A DNA stretch of 64,000 bases from CAVUWL01 sp963700105 (GTDB lineage: Bacteria; Actinomycetota; Thermoleophilia; Solirubrobacterales; 70-9), in contig CAVOWL010000002.1 in assembly GCA_963700105.1 (NCBI GenBank), positions 213,923 to 277,922 on the forward strand, given 5' to 3'. Positions 26,007 to 35,598 of the stretch are shown here, one piece after another (position 1 is the first letter of the stretch; every line of letters starts with the position of its first letter). The notes under the pieces are model-generated. The model ran no database searches and was not told the origin of the DNA. It saw only the letters and a program-made list of their open reading frames with translations. The position numbers were made by a program, and so were the translations under genes.

Positions 26007-27476
26007 ATGAGCGAGCCCGAGACCTCCGACCTTCTCGCTGATCGGCGCCAAAAGCTCGTGCGCCTGCGCGCGGCGGGAGTCGACCCATTTCCGCCGGAGT
26101 TCTCCGGGCGCGAGGAGATCGCCGAGGTTCGCGCCGCCCACGAGGGTCTGGCAGCGGGAATTGAAACCAATTCCACGCATCGAATTGCCGGCCGGATCGT
26201 TGCTCGGCGGGGTCACGGCAAGGCGGCCTTTCTCGATCTTCGCGATGGCAGCGGAGAGATCCAACTGCACGCGCGCCAGGATTTGCTCGGTGAAGACGCC
26301 TTTGAGCTGCTCGTCGGCCTCGACCTTGGCGACATCATCGGCGTCGAGGGAATGGCGATCGCGACGCGCAGCGGTGGTGAGCTCACGCTGGCGCTCAGCC
26401 GCTGGCGGTTGCTTGCCAAGAGCCTGCGTCCGCCACCGGAGAAGTTCCATGGTCTCGGGGACACCGAGACCCGCTACCGGCGTCGCGAGCTGGACCTGAT
26501 CGCAAATGAGGAGAGCCGCTCACTCTTCTTCCTGCGCTCCCGGATCATCAGCGAGCTGCGGCGCTGGCTTGATGAGCACCATTTTCTGGAGGTTGAAACG
26601 CCGATCCTGCAGCCGCTTTACGGGGGCGCTCTCGCACGGCCATTCGTGACCCATCACAACGCCTTGGCACGTGACCTTTATCTGCGGATCGCGACCGAGC
26701 TGTACCTGAAGCGGCTGGTCATCGGTGGATTCGATCGGGTTTATGAGCTCGGTAAGGATTTCCGAAACGAGGGCGTCTCCCACAAGCACAACCCGGAGTT
26801 CACGATGCTCGAGTGGTATGAGTCCTACGCCGATTACGAGAAGACTGCTCACGACCTCGAGCTCATGGTCTCCGAAGTGACGGAGAGGGTGCTTGCAGCG
26901 CCCAAGGTCAAGCGGGGCGATCTTGAGGTCGATTTCTCCCCGCCCTGGAAGCGGTTGACCCTGCGCGATGCGATTTTCGAGCGAACAGCGATCGATATCG
27001 CCGAGCATCCGACCCGCGAGACCCTGGCCGCAGCGATGGAAGTGGAGCCCGATCCGGGTGAGAGCTGGTCAAAGCTGGTCGATGGCCTGCTCTCAAAGGA
27101 GGTCGAGCCAGAGCTGATCCAGCCCACCTTCATCTTTGACTATCCGGTCGAGCTCTCTCCGTTCGCCAAGGCTCATCGGGATCAGGAGGGACTGGTTGAG
27201 CGCTGGGAGGCCTTCGCCGGAGGGGTCGAGATCGCCAACTCTTTCAGCGAGCTCAATGACCCCGACGAGCAGCGGCGCCGCTTTGAGAACCAGGCAATCG
27301 CCATCCGGGGCGGTGACGAAGAGGCCCAACCGTACGACGAGGGCTTCCTTGAAGCGCTTGAACAGGGGATGCCGCCAACCGGGGGGGTGGGCCTTGGAAT
27401 CGATCGACTTGTGATGCTGATAAGCGGTGCCCAGAGCCTGCGAGAGGTCTTGCTTTTTCCAGCAATGCGGGCCTGA
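26007..27476 (+). CDS. lysS: lysyl-tRNA synthetase, class II
   Basis: A 489-residue class II enzyme. The N-terminal OB-fold tRNA-anticodon domain includes HRIAGRIVARRGHGKAAFLD; the class II catalytic core has motif 2 in DFRNEGVSHKHNPEFTMLEW and motif 3 in GVGLGIDRLVMLI near the end. TAGGCT lies 10 nt before ATG 26007. The ATG follows the greA stop by 23 bp. Confidence 0.96.
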   Translation: MSEPETSDLLADRRQKLVRLRAAGVDPFPPEFSGREEIAEVRAAHEGLAAGIETNSTHRIAGRIVARRGHGKAAFLDLRDGSGEIQLHARQDLLGEDAFELLVGLDLGDIIGVEGMAIATRSGGELTLALSRWRLLAKSLRPPPEKFHGLGDTETRYRRRELDLIANEESRSLFFLRSRIISELRRWLDEHHFLEVETPILQPLYGGALARPFVTHHNALARDLYLRIATELYLKRLVIGGFDRVYELGKDFRNEGVSHKHNPEFTMLEWYESYADYEKTAHDLELMVSEVTERVLAAPKVKRGDLEVDFSPPWKRLTLRDAIFERTAIDIAEHPTRETLAAAMEVEPDPGESWSKLVDGLLSKEVEPELIQPTFIFDYPVELSPFAKAHRDQEGLVERWEAFAGGVEIANSFSELNDPDEQRRRFENQAIAIRGGDEEAQPYDEGFLEALEQGMPPTGGVGLGIDRLVMLISGAQSLREVLLFPAMRA

Positions 27477-27633
27477 TCGGCTCCAAAAAGCCGCTCGGAG
27501 CGTAAATTGAGGAGCGAAAGCCGGTTGGGTGCTCCCGGTATCGTTTAAAGGGCACACGGTTGCCTCCCGATATTCGAAAGGCAACTGCGGTACTTCCCCG
27601 TCGGAAGAGAGTTGGATTAGGTAGAGAGGTCTT

Positions 27634-30231
27634 TTGTTCGAGCGATTCACAGAGCGAGCCCGTCAAGTCGTCGTCCTGGCGCAGGAGGAGGCGCGCACGC
27701 TCAAGCACAACTACATCGGCACCGAGCACATCCTGCTCGGCTTGCTGCGCGAGGAGGAGGGCCTCGCTGCCAGGGTCCTTGAGTCACTCGACATCACGGT
27801 CGAACGGGTTCGCTCCCAGGTGGTCCGGATCGTCGGCTCCGGCGAGGAGGTCACCTCGGGTCAGATCCCCTTCACACCGCGCGCCAAGAAGGTTCTCGAG
27901 CTGGCGCTTCGGGAGGCTCTCTCGCTCGGCCACAACTACATCGGCACCGAGCACATCCTCCTGGGCTTGGTGCGTGAGAACGAGGGTGTCGCGGCGCGCA
28001 TCCTGCTCGATTTTGACGCTGATTCCGACAAGATCCGCAACGAGGTGATTCGGATGCTCTCGGGCCCCGGGGGTCGGCGCCAAGGCGCGGGGGCCGGAGG
28101 CGGTCAGGGCGAGGGCAAAAAGTCGTCAAAGCTGCTTGATCAGTTCGGTCGCAACCTGACCAAGCTCGCCGAGGAGGGCAAGCTCGATCCGGTGATCGGC
28201 CGCGAGACCGAGATCGAGCGGATCATGCAGATTCTCTCCCGTCGCACCAAGAACAACCCGGTCTTGCTGGGCGAGCCCGGGGTTGGTAAGACGGCGGTGG
28301 TCGAGGGCCTCGCGGCTCGGATCAACAAAGGCGAGGTTCCTGAGCTACTTAAGAACAAGCAGATCTACACGCTTGATCTGGCTGCCCTGGTCGCCGGATC
28401 GAAGTACCGAGGTGAGTTTGAGGAGCGTCTCAAGAAGGTGATGAAAGAGATCACCCAGCGCGGCGACATCATCCTCTTCATCGACGAGCTCCATAACCTG
28501 GTCGGCGCCGGGGCTGCCGAGGGGGCGATTGACGCGGCCTCGATCCTGAAGCCGGCGCTGGCTCGCGGCGAGCTGCAGACGATCGGCGCGACCACGCTCG
28601 ATGAGTACCGCAAGTATCTCGAGCGCGACTCGGCGTTGGAGCGCCGCTTTGCCCAGATTAAGGTCGACCAGCCTTCCGCCGAGGACACGGTGAGAATCCT
28701 CGAGGGACTGCGCGAGCGCTACGAACAGCACCACCGGGTGACGATCAACGACGACGCGCTGGCCGCCGCTGCAGAGCTTGCGGACCGCTACATCTCTGAC
28801 CGCTTTCTCCCCGACAAGGCGATCGATCTAATCGACGAGGCCGCCTCGAGAATGCGGATCAAGTCGATGAGCGCGCCCCCTGTCTACCGTGACCTCGAGG
28901 AGGAAATCGAATCCACGCGCCGCGAGAAGGAGGCTGCGATCGAGGCTCAGGAGTTCGAAAAAGCGGCAAGCTTGCGCGATACCGAGCGACAGCTGACAAC
29001 CCGCAAGCGTCAGCTTGAGGACGAGTGGGCCGAGGGCGAGAACGGAGAGCGACCGGTCGTCGGCGAGGAGGAGATCGCCGACATTGTCTCGATGTGGACC
29101 GGAATCCCAGTCTTCAAGCTGACCGAGGCCGAGACCAAAAAGCTGATTCGGATGGAGGAGGAACTCCACAAGCGGGTGATCGGCCAGGAGGTCGCGATCA
29201 CTGCAGTCTCCAAGGCAATCCGTCGCTCACGCGCTGGAATCAAGGACCCGCGGCGCCCGGCTGGTTCCTTCATCTTCCTTGGACCGTCGGGAGTCGGCAA
29301 GACGGAGCTGGCGCGGACGCTCGCAGAGTTTCTCTTCGGCGATGAGGAGGCGATGGTCCGAATTGACATGTCTGAGTACATGGAGAAGCATGCCGTCAGC
29401 CGACTGGTCGGGTCGCCACCCGGGTATATCGGCTATGACGAGGGAGGTCAGCTGACCGAGGCGGTCCGACGCAAGCCCTACAGCGTCTTGCTCCTCGACG
29501 AGATCGAGAAGGCGCACCCCGATGTCTTCAACATCCTCCTGCAGATCCTTGAGGACGGCCGGCTGACGGATGCTCAGGGCCGCACGGTCGACTTCCGCAA
29601 CTCGATCGTGATCATGACCTCCAACATTGGCGCATCTGAGATTGCCAAGAACACCTCGATTGGATTCACGGTTTCCGATGAGACCGGGATGTCTTATGAC
29701 GACATGAAGAACCGCATCATGAGCGACCTGAAAAAGGTCTTTCGGCCGGAGTTCCTGAATCGCATTGACGAGGTGATCGTCTTCCACAAGCTGGCCAAGG
29801 AGGAGGTCAAAGAGATCATCGAGTTGATGATCGCCCGGGTGCGGGTCCAGGTCGCCGAGCATGAACTCCAGCTAGAGCTGACCGAGGAAGCCAAAGATCT
29901 GCTGGTCGAGAAGGGCTGGGACCCCTCGATGGGAGCCCGTCCGCTGCGCCGCGCGATTCAGCGCTACATTGAGGATCCGCTGGCTGATGAAGTCTTGCGC
30001 CAGGGGCAGATGACACCTGGCTCCACGGTGATGGTCGCGCGTGATGCGGCGGGGGACGCCGAGGACCGCCCGCTGAGCCTGACGATCGTCGAGCCAGCGA
30101 AGCCAGCGCGTGAGAAGTTGGCGCCCCCTCCGGAGCCCGAGAAGGTTGGGGTCGGCGCCAAGAAGGACGGTGATGAGGACCACGTGCCCGACCCTGGCGA
30201 TCACCGACCCTCGGGCGACGCCGAATCCTGA
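27634..30231 (+). CDS. clpC: ATP-dependent Clp protease ATP-binding subunit ClpC
   Basis: A 865-residue Hsp100 unfoldase that feeds substrates to ClpP. It has the double Clp N-domain (HNYIGTEHILLGLLRE and HNYIGTEHILLGLVRE repeats), AAA-1 with GEPGVGKTAVVEG near 210, a UVR-type middle coiled coil (EEEIESTRREKEAAIEAQEF), and AAA-2 with GPSGVGKTELAR near 550. The C-terminal tail is long and charged. The start is TTG 27634, giving the canonical MFERFTERARQVVVLA, with GTAGAGAGGT upstream. The usual firmicute partners ctsR, mcsA and mcsB are absent. Confidence 0.97.
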   Translation: MFERFTERARQVVVLAQEEARTLKHNYIGTEHILLGLLREEEGLAARVLESLDITVERVRSQVVRIVGSGEEVTSGQIPFTPRAKKVLELALREALSLGHNYIGTEHILLGLVRENEGVAARILLDFDADSDKIRNEVIRMLSGPGGRRQGAGAGGGQGEGKKSSKLLDQFGRNLTKLAEEGKLDPVIGRETEIERIMQILSRRTKNNPVLLGEPGVGKTAVVEGLAARINKGEVPELLKNKQIYTLDLAALVAGSKYRGEFEERLKKVMKEITQRGDIILFIDELHNLVGAGAAEGAIDAASILKPALARGELQTIGATTLDEYRKYLERDSALERRFAQIKVDQPSAEDTVRILEGLRERYEQHHRVTINDDALAAAAELADRYISDRFLPDKAIDLIDEAASRMRIKSMSAPPVYRDLEEEIESTRREKEAAIEAQEFEKAASLRDTERQLTTRKRQLEDEWAEGENGERPVVGEEEIADIVSMWTGIPVFKLTEAETKKLIRMEEELHKRVIGQEVAITAVSKAIRRSRAGIKDPRRPAGSFIFLGPSGVGKTELARTLAEFLFGDEEAMVRIDMSEYMEKHAVSRLVGSPPGYIGYDEGGQLTEAVRRKPYSVLLLDEIEKAHPDVFNILLQILEDGRLTDAQGRTVDFRNSIVIMTSNIGASEIAKNTSIGFTVSDETGMSYDDMKNRIMSDLKKVFRPEFLNRIDEVIVFHKLAKEEVKEIIELMIARVRVQVAEHELQLELTEEAKDLLVEKGWDPSMGARPLRRAIQRYIEDPLADEVLRQGQMTPGSTVMVARDAAGDAEDRPLSLTIVEPAKPAREKLAPPPEPEKVGVGAKKDGDEDHVPDPGDHRPSGDAES

Positions 30232-30243
30232 GCGGCCGAGCCG

Positions 30244-31383
30244 GTGCGTGAGCCTGGCCAAACGGCGATCGGTACCTGGAGCGGCGGCAGATTTCTGCGT
30301 TTTGGCGAGGCGATCGAGGAGGAACGCCTCGCCGCCCTGCTGTGCCCGGGCCCCGGGCTCGACACGGTGCTCAGCGCCGATGCCTACGGTCAAGGCGAGG
30401 CCGACCGGCTTCTCGGTCGGGCCCTCGTCGAGACTCCGCGCGAGAGCTACTGCTTGATCGGCGCGGTTGGTCATGACTTCTATCGGGGCGAGCGTGATGG
30501 CCCGCGGGGGTTCCCGCGCTTCACCGACCCGAGTCTGCGCGGCCCCGAGCAGTACGCCGGATATCTGCGGATGGCTGCCGAGCGCAGCCTAGAGCGGATT
30601 GGCGTCGGCTCCTTTGATCTGTTGCTGCTCCACAATCCCGACCGAATCGGTTACACCAGCGAGGCTGTCTGGGCGGGGATGGAGGCGCTGCGAGAGGCGG
30701 GCCTGGCGGCGAAAATCGGGATCGCTCCGGGTCCGGCAAATGGTTTTACCCTAGACCTGATTGGCTGCCTGGAGCGCTTCGGCGAGCGAATCGATTGGGC
30801 GATGATCATCCTCAATCCATTTGAGCCCTGGCCGGGGGAGCTCTGCCTTGATGCCGCAGCCAGAAGCGATGTCCGCGTCATCACCCGCGTCGTCGATTAC
30901 GGCGGTCTCTTTTGGGGGGATCTTCGGCCCGGGATGCAACTTGCTGCCGGGGATCATCGAGCCTTCCGTCCCGCCGGGTGGATCGAGGCGGGCCTGAAAA
31001 AGCTCGCCGCACTGCGCCCGATCGAAGAGCAATCCGCTCTAAATCCGATCCAACTCGCCTGTCAATGGAATCTCGCCCACGAACAAATCGACTGTGTGGT
31101 TCCCACCCTGATCCAGGAGTCCGGGGATGAGGCCCGGCCGATCGAGGCGAAGCGAGCAGAACTAGCGGGTCTGCCGAAGGAGCAACGTCTGGGCGAGAAG
31201 GAGGTGGCGGCGATTCGGGCGATTGGTGAGAACACCGGCTGCATGGCGCTGAAGGGTGCAAGTCCGCTGCATGAGGGCGAGGAGCGCCCCGATCGTTGGG
31301 CGATCACCCCCGCCCTGTCTGAGGTCGCGAGGCGTTGGGGGATCGACCCGCTGCGCGATCTCGCGACCGCCTCGAGCAGCTGA
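30244..31383 (+). CDS. aldo/keto reductase family protein
   Basis: A 379-residue TIM-barrel NAD(P)H oxidoreductase. Family-like features are DTVLSADAYGQGEADRLLGR, IGAVGHDFYRGE, the GVGSFDLLLLHNPDRIGY segment and ACQWNLAHEQIDCVVPTLIQ. The catalytic Lys/His are not clearly placed, so activity is uncertain. It starts with GTG 12 bp after clpC and may be co-transcribed with it. The region between clpC and disA, where radA sits in B. subtilis, is here occupied by this gene and the exporter. Confidence 0.8.
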   Translation: MREPGQTAIGTWSGGRFLRFGEAIEEERLAALLCPGPGLDTVLSADAYGQGEADRLLGRALVETPRESYCLIGAVGHDFYRGERDGPRGFPRFTDPSLRGPEQYAGYLRMAAERSLERIGVGSFDLLLLHNPDRIGYTSEAVWAGMEALREAGLAAKIGIAPGPANGFTLDLIGCLERFGERIDWAMIILNPFEPWPGELCLDAAARSDVRVITRVVDYGGLFWGDLRPGMQLAAGDHRAFRPAGWIEAGLKKLAALRPIEEQSALNPIQLACQWNLAHEQIDCVVPTLIQESGDEARPIEAKRAELAGLPKEQRLGEKEVAAIRAIGENTGCMALKGASPLHEGEERPDRWAITPALSEVARRWGIDPLRDLATASSS

Positions 31384-31423
31384 GCCCTCGCCACCGCCCG
31401 CCCGCTCCCATAGCCTGCCAGCC

Positions 31424-32854
31424 ATGAGGCGGCATTGGTGGACCTTGATCGGCACCTGTGCCGGCCTCTTTTTGCTGATGCTCGACTCGACCGTCGTCGC
31501 GCTGGCGCTGCCCAGCATCCGCCGCGACATTGGGGCCACCTCTGCAGGCCTGCAATGGGTGATGAACGCCTACCTGCTGGCTGTCGCCGTGTTCGTCGTA
31601 GTCGCAGGTCGGCTGGGTGACATGTTTGGCCGCAAGCGCCTCTTCCTCGCCGGGATGGTGCTTTTCGCGCTGGGATCCCTTCTCTCCGGAGCGGCGGGAA
31701 ATGAGCTTGTTCTGATTCTGGGCAGGGTGATCCAGGGCATTGGAGCAGCACCGATGCTTCCGCTCTCACTGGCGATCGTATGCAACGCATTCCCGGGTGG
31801 TCAGCAGGCGCGTGCTCTGGGCATCTGGGCCGCGATCTCGGCCATCGCCCTGGCGGTCGGCCCCCTCGTCGGCGGGGCGCTGGTCGAACTGGATTGGAGG
31901 GTGATCTTTTGGATCAACCTGCCAATTGCCGCCTTGGGGATCCTGATCACTGCCCTTGCCGCCCCCGAGTCCACCGACCCCGAGGCGGGGCGGCGACTCG
32001 ACCTGAGGGGATTGGTAGCGCTCAGCGCGGGGCTCACCGCGGTTGTCCTCGCCCTAGTCCAGGCTCGCGTCTGGGGTGGGGTGTTCGCCCTTTCCCTCGG
32101 CCTCAGCGGAGCCGCCATCCTCTTCGTATTCTGGCGGATCGAGCACCGCGTCTCGGGGCCAATCGTCGATTTCTCCTTATTTCGAAACGCTCCCTACCTT
32201 GGCGCGAGTGCCGCGGCCTTTGCCCTGGTCGGCGCCTACTGGTGCGTGATGTTCTTTCAGCCCCAGTACCTGCAGGAGGTACGTGGGCACTCGGCCGTAA
32301 TCAGCGGTCTGATGATTCTCCCGATCACCTTGCCGATGGTCTTGATCTCGCCATTTTCGGGGCGCCTGATCGCCCGCTTCGGGGCGCGGGGGCTGATGAG
32401 CAGCGGAATGCTCTGTGGAGTCGGCGGTCTGGCGGTTCTCACCCAGATCGGTGCGGGCAGCTCTTACGCCTTCCTGCTCTGCGGCTACCTGGCGTTTGGA
32501 GTTGCCCTAGGGCTTGTCTACGCGCCAATGTCGACTGCGGCAATGGCCGCGATGCCGGCCGAGAAGGTGGGCGTCGCCTCTGGGGTCTTGGCGATGGACC
32601 GTGTGATGGCGGGAGCGGTGGCGCTTGCCGCCGTTGGTGCCGTATTTCACGCGCTGCAGAGCGATGGCAGCTCATTTTCTGAAGCTCTTGGTGCCTCAAC
32701 CTGGGTCCCGCTCACCCTCTGTGCCGCCGGCGCGGCGCTCAGCTGGGGCTTCGTCCGCGACAGCGAGCCGGTCGGCCCGGACCCAGCGGTTGCCGGTGAC
32801 CCGCCCGCGATGACACTTCACCACCATCGCCATCACCGTCGCTTTCACCTCTGA
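31424..32854 (+). CDS. MFS drug exporter, DHA2 (14-helix) family
   Basis: A 476-residue integral membrane proton-antiporter-like protein. The motif LLMLDSTVVALALPSIRRDI at the first helix and GRLGDMFGRKRLFLAG after the second are signatures of the EmrB/QacA group; about 14 helices follow. The C-terminus is His-rich (LHHHRHHRRFHL). ATG 31424 has TAGCCT 7 nt upstream. An overlapping upstream extension exists but lies inside the preceding gene. The substrate is unknown. Confidence 0.92.
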   Translation: MRRHWWTLIGTCAGLFLLMLDSTVVALALPSIRRDIGATSAGLQWVMNAYLLAVAVFVVVAGRLGDMFGRKRLFLAGMVLFALGSLLSGAAGNELVLILGRVIQGIGAAPMLPLSLAIVCNAFPGGQQARALGIWAAISAIALAVGPLVGGALVELDWRVIFWINLPIAALGILITALAAPESTDPEAGRRLDLRGLVALSAGLTAVVLALVQARVWGGVFALSLGLSGAAILFVFWRIEHRVSGPIVDFSLFRNAPYLGASAAAFALVGAYWCVMFFQPQYLQEVRGHSAVISGLMILPITLPMVLISPFSGRLIARFGARGLMSSGMLCGVGGLAVLTQIGAGSSYAFLLCGYLAFGVALGLVYAPMSTAAMAAMPAEKVGVASGVLAMDRVMAGAVALAAVGAVFHALQSDGSSFSEALGASTWVPLTLCAAGAALSWGFVRDSEPVGPDPAVAGDPPAMTLHHHRHHRRFHL

Positions 32855-32968
32855 ACAGCCGACATCGCTCACTTTCGGGCGTTTGAGCTTGACAAACCGC
32901 ATCCCGACCTTTCCACACGGATTTCACCTGACCGCATTCCAGAGCGGCTTTTGTCATCCTAGAAGTCG

Positions 32969-34081
32969 ATGGATTCTTTGTCAGGGGATGAGCTTCACGA
33001 GTTGTCTGAAAGGCAGGATCCAAGGCTCGTCCGGGCACTGGATGTCGTCGCTCCCGGTGGCGCGTTGCGCGAGGGGATCGACAACATCGTCCATTCGCGC
33101 ACCGGGGGGTTGATCGTGGTCGGGGATCTTGAAGACGTCTCTCACCTGCTCTCGGGGGGAATCCGCCTTGACATCGACTACAGCCCGGCGATGCTCTACC
33201 AGGTGGCGAAGATGGACGGGGCGATCGTCCTGAACGCCGAGGCGACCAACATTGCCTGGGCAAACGTCCAGCTGATGCCCGATCCTACGATTCTCTCCTC
33301 AGAGACTGGCACTCGTCACCGCACCGCCGAGCGAGTTTCCAAGCAGACCGATGCCCTGGTGATCGCGATCTCCCAACGCCGCGACGTCGTCTCTCTCTAT
33401 GTCGAGGGGACCAAGTACATCCTCCAAGACATCCCCGCCGTGCTCGCTAAGGCCAACCAGGGGTTGGCAACCCTCGATAAGTACCGCGACCGCCTCGACC
33501 AGGTATCCGCCCGCCTCACCGTGCTCGAGTTCGAGGGAGGCGGGGTCCTCTACGACGTGCTTGCCGTGTTGCAGCGGGCCGAGCTGGTCACCAGGATGGC
33601 GGTTGAGGTGGAGCGCTACATCGTCGAGCTCGGCACCGAGGGTCGCCTGATCGAGATGCAGTTAGAGGAGACGATGGTCGGTGTCGCCGCCGACAAGACG
33701 GCGCTGGTTCGCGACTATTCGGTCGAGGATTCCGAGCAGAATCTCGCCGCCGTCCAGCAGTCACTGGCCCGCATGCCCCACCAAGACGTGCTCGACTTCG
33801 GTCGGCTTGCTGAGTTGTTGGGCTATGACCGAAAGATGAACACCCTCGACTTCCCGGTCGCGCCGCGCGGTTATCGGGTGCTCGGGCGGATCCCCCGCAT
33901 TCCCAAGCTTGTCGTCCAGAAGATCATCCACGAACTCGGCGGACTAGAGGAGGTCCTGGCGGCTTCTGACGCCGACCTCGAGGCCGTTGACGGAGTTGGT
34001 CCAACCCGGGCCAAGGACATCCGCGAGGGTCTGCGGAGGCTTCAGGAGGTCGACCTTGTCGACAGGTACCTACAGAGTTGA
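32969..34081 (+). CDS. disA: diadenylate cyclase DisA
   Basis: A 370-residue octameric protein that makes c-di-AMP from two ATP and scans DNA for lesions. The DAC domain has the DGA motif in MDGAIVLNAEAT near residue 86 and the RHR motif in TGTRHRTAERV near 115, both intact. A helical linker and a C-terminal helix-hairpin-helix domain (DLEAVDGVGPTRAKDIREGL) follow. A TTGACA at 32889-32894 may be part of its promoter, with no good -10. Its stop overlaps the possible start of carD. Confidence 0.96.
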   Translation: MDSLSGDELHELSERQDPRLVRALDVVAPGGALREGIDNIVHSRTGGLIVVGDLEDVSHLLSGGIRLDIDYSPAMLYQVAKMDGAIVLNAEATNIAWANVQLMPDPTILSSETGTRHRTAERVSKQTDALVIAISQRRDVVSLYVEGTKYILQDIPAVLAKANQGLATLDKYRDRLDQVSARLTVLEFEGGGVLYDVLAVLQRAELVTRMAVEVERYIVELGTEGRLIEMQLEETMVGVAADKTALVRDYSVEDSEQNLAAVQQSLARMPHQDVLDFGRLAELLGYDRKMNTLDFPVAPRGYRVLGRIPRIPKLVVQKIIHELGGLEEVLAASDADLEAVDGVGPTRAKDIREGLRRLQEVDLVDRYLQS

Positions 34082-34677
34082 CGGCGATTGGCGCCGTCGC
34101 AAACCGAAAGGAGCAAGCGATTTCCGAGCTAGATGAGGCGATCGAGGCAGGCTTTGAGGAGGACGTCGTTTACGTCTGTGACTTCGAGGAGGGCGACAAG
34201 GTCGTCTACCCCCACCACGGAGCTGGCCTCGTGCTTAAAAAAGAGTCGCGAGAGCTGATGGGTTCTGAGCGTGATTACCTCACGATCAAGATCCTTCATA
34301 ACGAACTCACCGTGATGGTTCCGTGCGAAAACGCCGGCCTGGCAGGGCTGCGTCGCGTCATCGATGAGGATGAGATCAAAAAAGTGACCGACGTCCTCAC
34401 CGATGACGTTTCGGAGATGCCAAAAAACTGGAACCGGCGCTTTAAGTACAACCGCGAGAAGATCAAGACCGGCGACGTCTTTGAGCTGGCGGAGGTCGTC
34501 CGTAACCTTGCGATTCGCGAGATGGAGAAGGGTCTCTCGACCGGGGAGAAGCAGATGTACACGCGGGCGAAGAAGATCCTCGCCTCGGAGTTCATGTACG
34601 CGCTTGACAAGGACGAGGAGGGCGCCGAGGAGTACCTTGATGGCCTCTTGGAGGAGCGCTTCGCCCCCACCGCCTAG
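34078..34677 (+). CDS. carD: CarD-family RNA polymerase-binding regulator
   Basis: Up to 199 residues. The RNAP-interacting Tudor-like domain begins at EEGDKVVYPHHGAGLVLKKE (about residues 39-58), and a helical DNA-contacting domain follows (VLTDDVSEMPKNWNRRFKYN, then EVVRNLAIREMEKGLSTGEK). CarD stabilises open promoter complexes, notably on rRNA promoters. The longest start is TTG 34078, overlapping the disA stop as TTGA. An AAAGGAG (34107-34113) sits 6 nt before an in-frame ATT at 34120, an alternative start. No in-frame ATG precedes the domain. Confidence 0.95.
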   Translation: MTAIGAVANRKEQAISELDEAIEAGFEEDVVYVCDFEEGDKVVYPHHGAGLVLKKESRELMGSERDYLTIKILHNELTVMVPCENAGLAGLRRVIDEDEIKKVTDVLTDDVSEMPKNWNRRFKYNREKIKTGDVFELAEVVRNLAIREMEKGLSTGEKQMYTRAKKILASEFMYALDKDEEGAEEYLDGLLEERFAPTA

Positions 34678-35410
34678 CAGCGCCGCAGGACCGATCACCG
34701 CGGTCATCGCGGCCGCCGGCTCCGGGGAGAGGCTCGGAGCCGGTGGCCCGAAGGCCTTTGTAGAGGTGGCAGGACGGCCGATGATTGAGTGGTCAATCGC
34801 TGCCTTCCGCGCTGCGGGGCCAGTCGGCGCGGTTGTGATTGCGCTTCCACCCGGAGACGATCACGGGCTGCATGGTCGAGGCCTCGTCCTTGTCAGCGGC
34901 GGTCCGACCCGAATGCAGTCAGTCAGAAACGCCCTAGCGGAGGTGCGGACTGATCTCGTCGCCGTCCATGACGCAGCAAGACCGCTGCTCAATAGCTCAC
35001 TGATTTTGGAACTGCTTGCCGCCCTTCAGGCCGACCCCCAAGCCGCGGGCGTGATCGCTGCAACGCCGGTATCCGACACGATCAAGCGGGCGAGGGCGGA
35101 TGGTTTAAGCAATCGAAGTTCAGGGTCCAAGCCCGCGGATTCCGGAGCGGATCTGATCGTCGACTCGACCTTAGATCGCAACGGCCTCTGGGCCGCGCAG
35201 ACGCCGCAGATGTTTCGAGCCAAAGGGCTCCGTGAAGCATTTTCGGCTGGAGTTTCGGGGGGAAACGAGCTCACCGATGAGGCGATGCTTCTCGAGGCCA
35301 GCGGTGCTCGCGTTCTGATACATCCCTCTCCGCGCTCGAACCTCAAGGTGACGACGCCGTTTGACCTACGGGTGGCTGAGGCGCTGCTCCTCGATCGCGC
35401 CTCGGACTAG
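34640..35410 (+). CDS. ispD: 2-C-methyl-D-erythritol 4-phosphate cytidylyltransferase
   Basis: About 256 residues; third step of the MEP isoprenoid pathway. The CTP-binding loop VIAAAGSGERLGAGGPKAF is near residues 22-40, and VHDAARPLL and AATPVSDTIKRA are the family motifs, with AAQTPQMFR later. ATG 34640 overlaps the end of carD by 38 bp; no closer start exists. The insertion between DTIKRA and the DRNGLWAAQTPQ stretch is longer than usual. ispF follows 1.1 kb downstream. Confidence 0.94.
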   Translation: MASWRSASPPPPSSAAGPITAVIAAAGSGERLGAGGPKAFVEVAGRPMIEWSIAAFRAAGPVGAVVIALPPGDDHGLHGRGLVLVSGGPTRMQSVRNALAEVRTDLVAVHDAARPLLNSSLILELLAALQADPQAAGVIAATPVSDTIKRARADGLSNRSSGSKPADSGADLIVDSTLDRNGLWAAQTPQMFRAKGLREAFSAGVSGGNELTDEAMLLEASGARVLIHPSPRSNLKVTTPFDLRVAEALLLDRASD

Positions 35411-35411
35411 C

Positions 35412-35567
35412 TCAGTTGCGCAGCAATACCCAGATCAACATTGCGGCGAAGCAGACCTGCCCGACTCCCAAGGCTGTGCCAAGGTTGATCGCGCCGAGCA
35501 ACTCGGCGATGATGGCCCCGCCAGCGAAGGCGAGCAGCAGGAGAAGTAGCTGGCGCCCATGGGGCAT
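35412..35567 (-). CDS. small two-helix membrane protein, 51 residues
   Basis: The protein starts MPHGRQLLLLLLAFAGGAII and is almost entirely two hydrophobic helices ending AAMLIWVLLRN. The ATG has GGAG 5-8 nt upstream and also a TAGACT 8 nt upstream on its strand. It is divergent from the PHP phosphatase gene (32 bp apart) and ends 1 bp after ispD. Function is unknown. Confidence 0.55.
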   Translation of the reverse strand: MPHGRQLLLLLLAFAGGAIIAELLGAINLGTALGVGQVCFAAMLIWVLLRN

Positions 35568-35598
35568 CTGACTCCAGTCTAGGCGGGCCGCTAGCGTG

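Noticed and set aside
27477..27633. Search for CtsR, HspR or ClgR sites before clpC
   Set aside because: No matching direct or inverted repeat was found; a short GCTCC/GGAGC pair is too weak.
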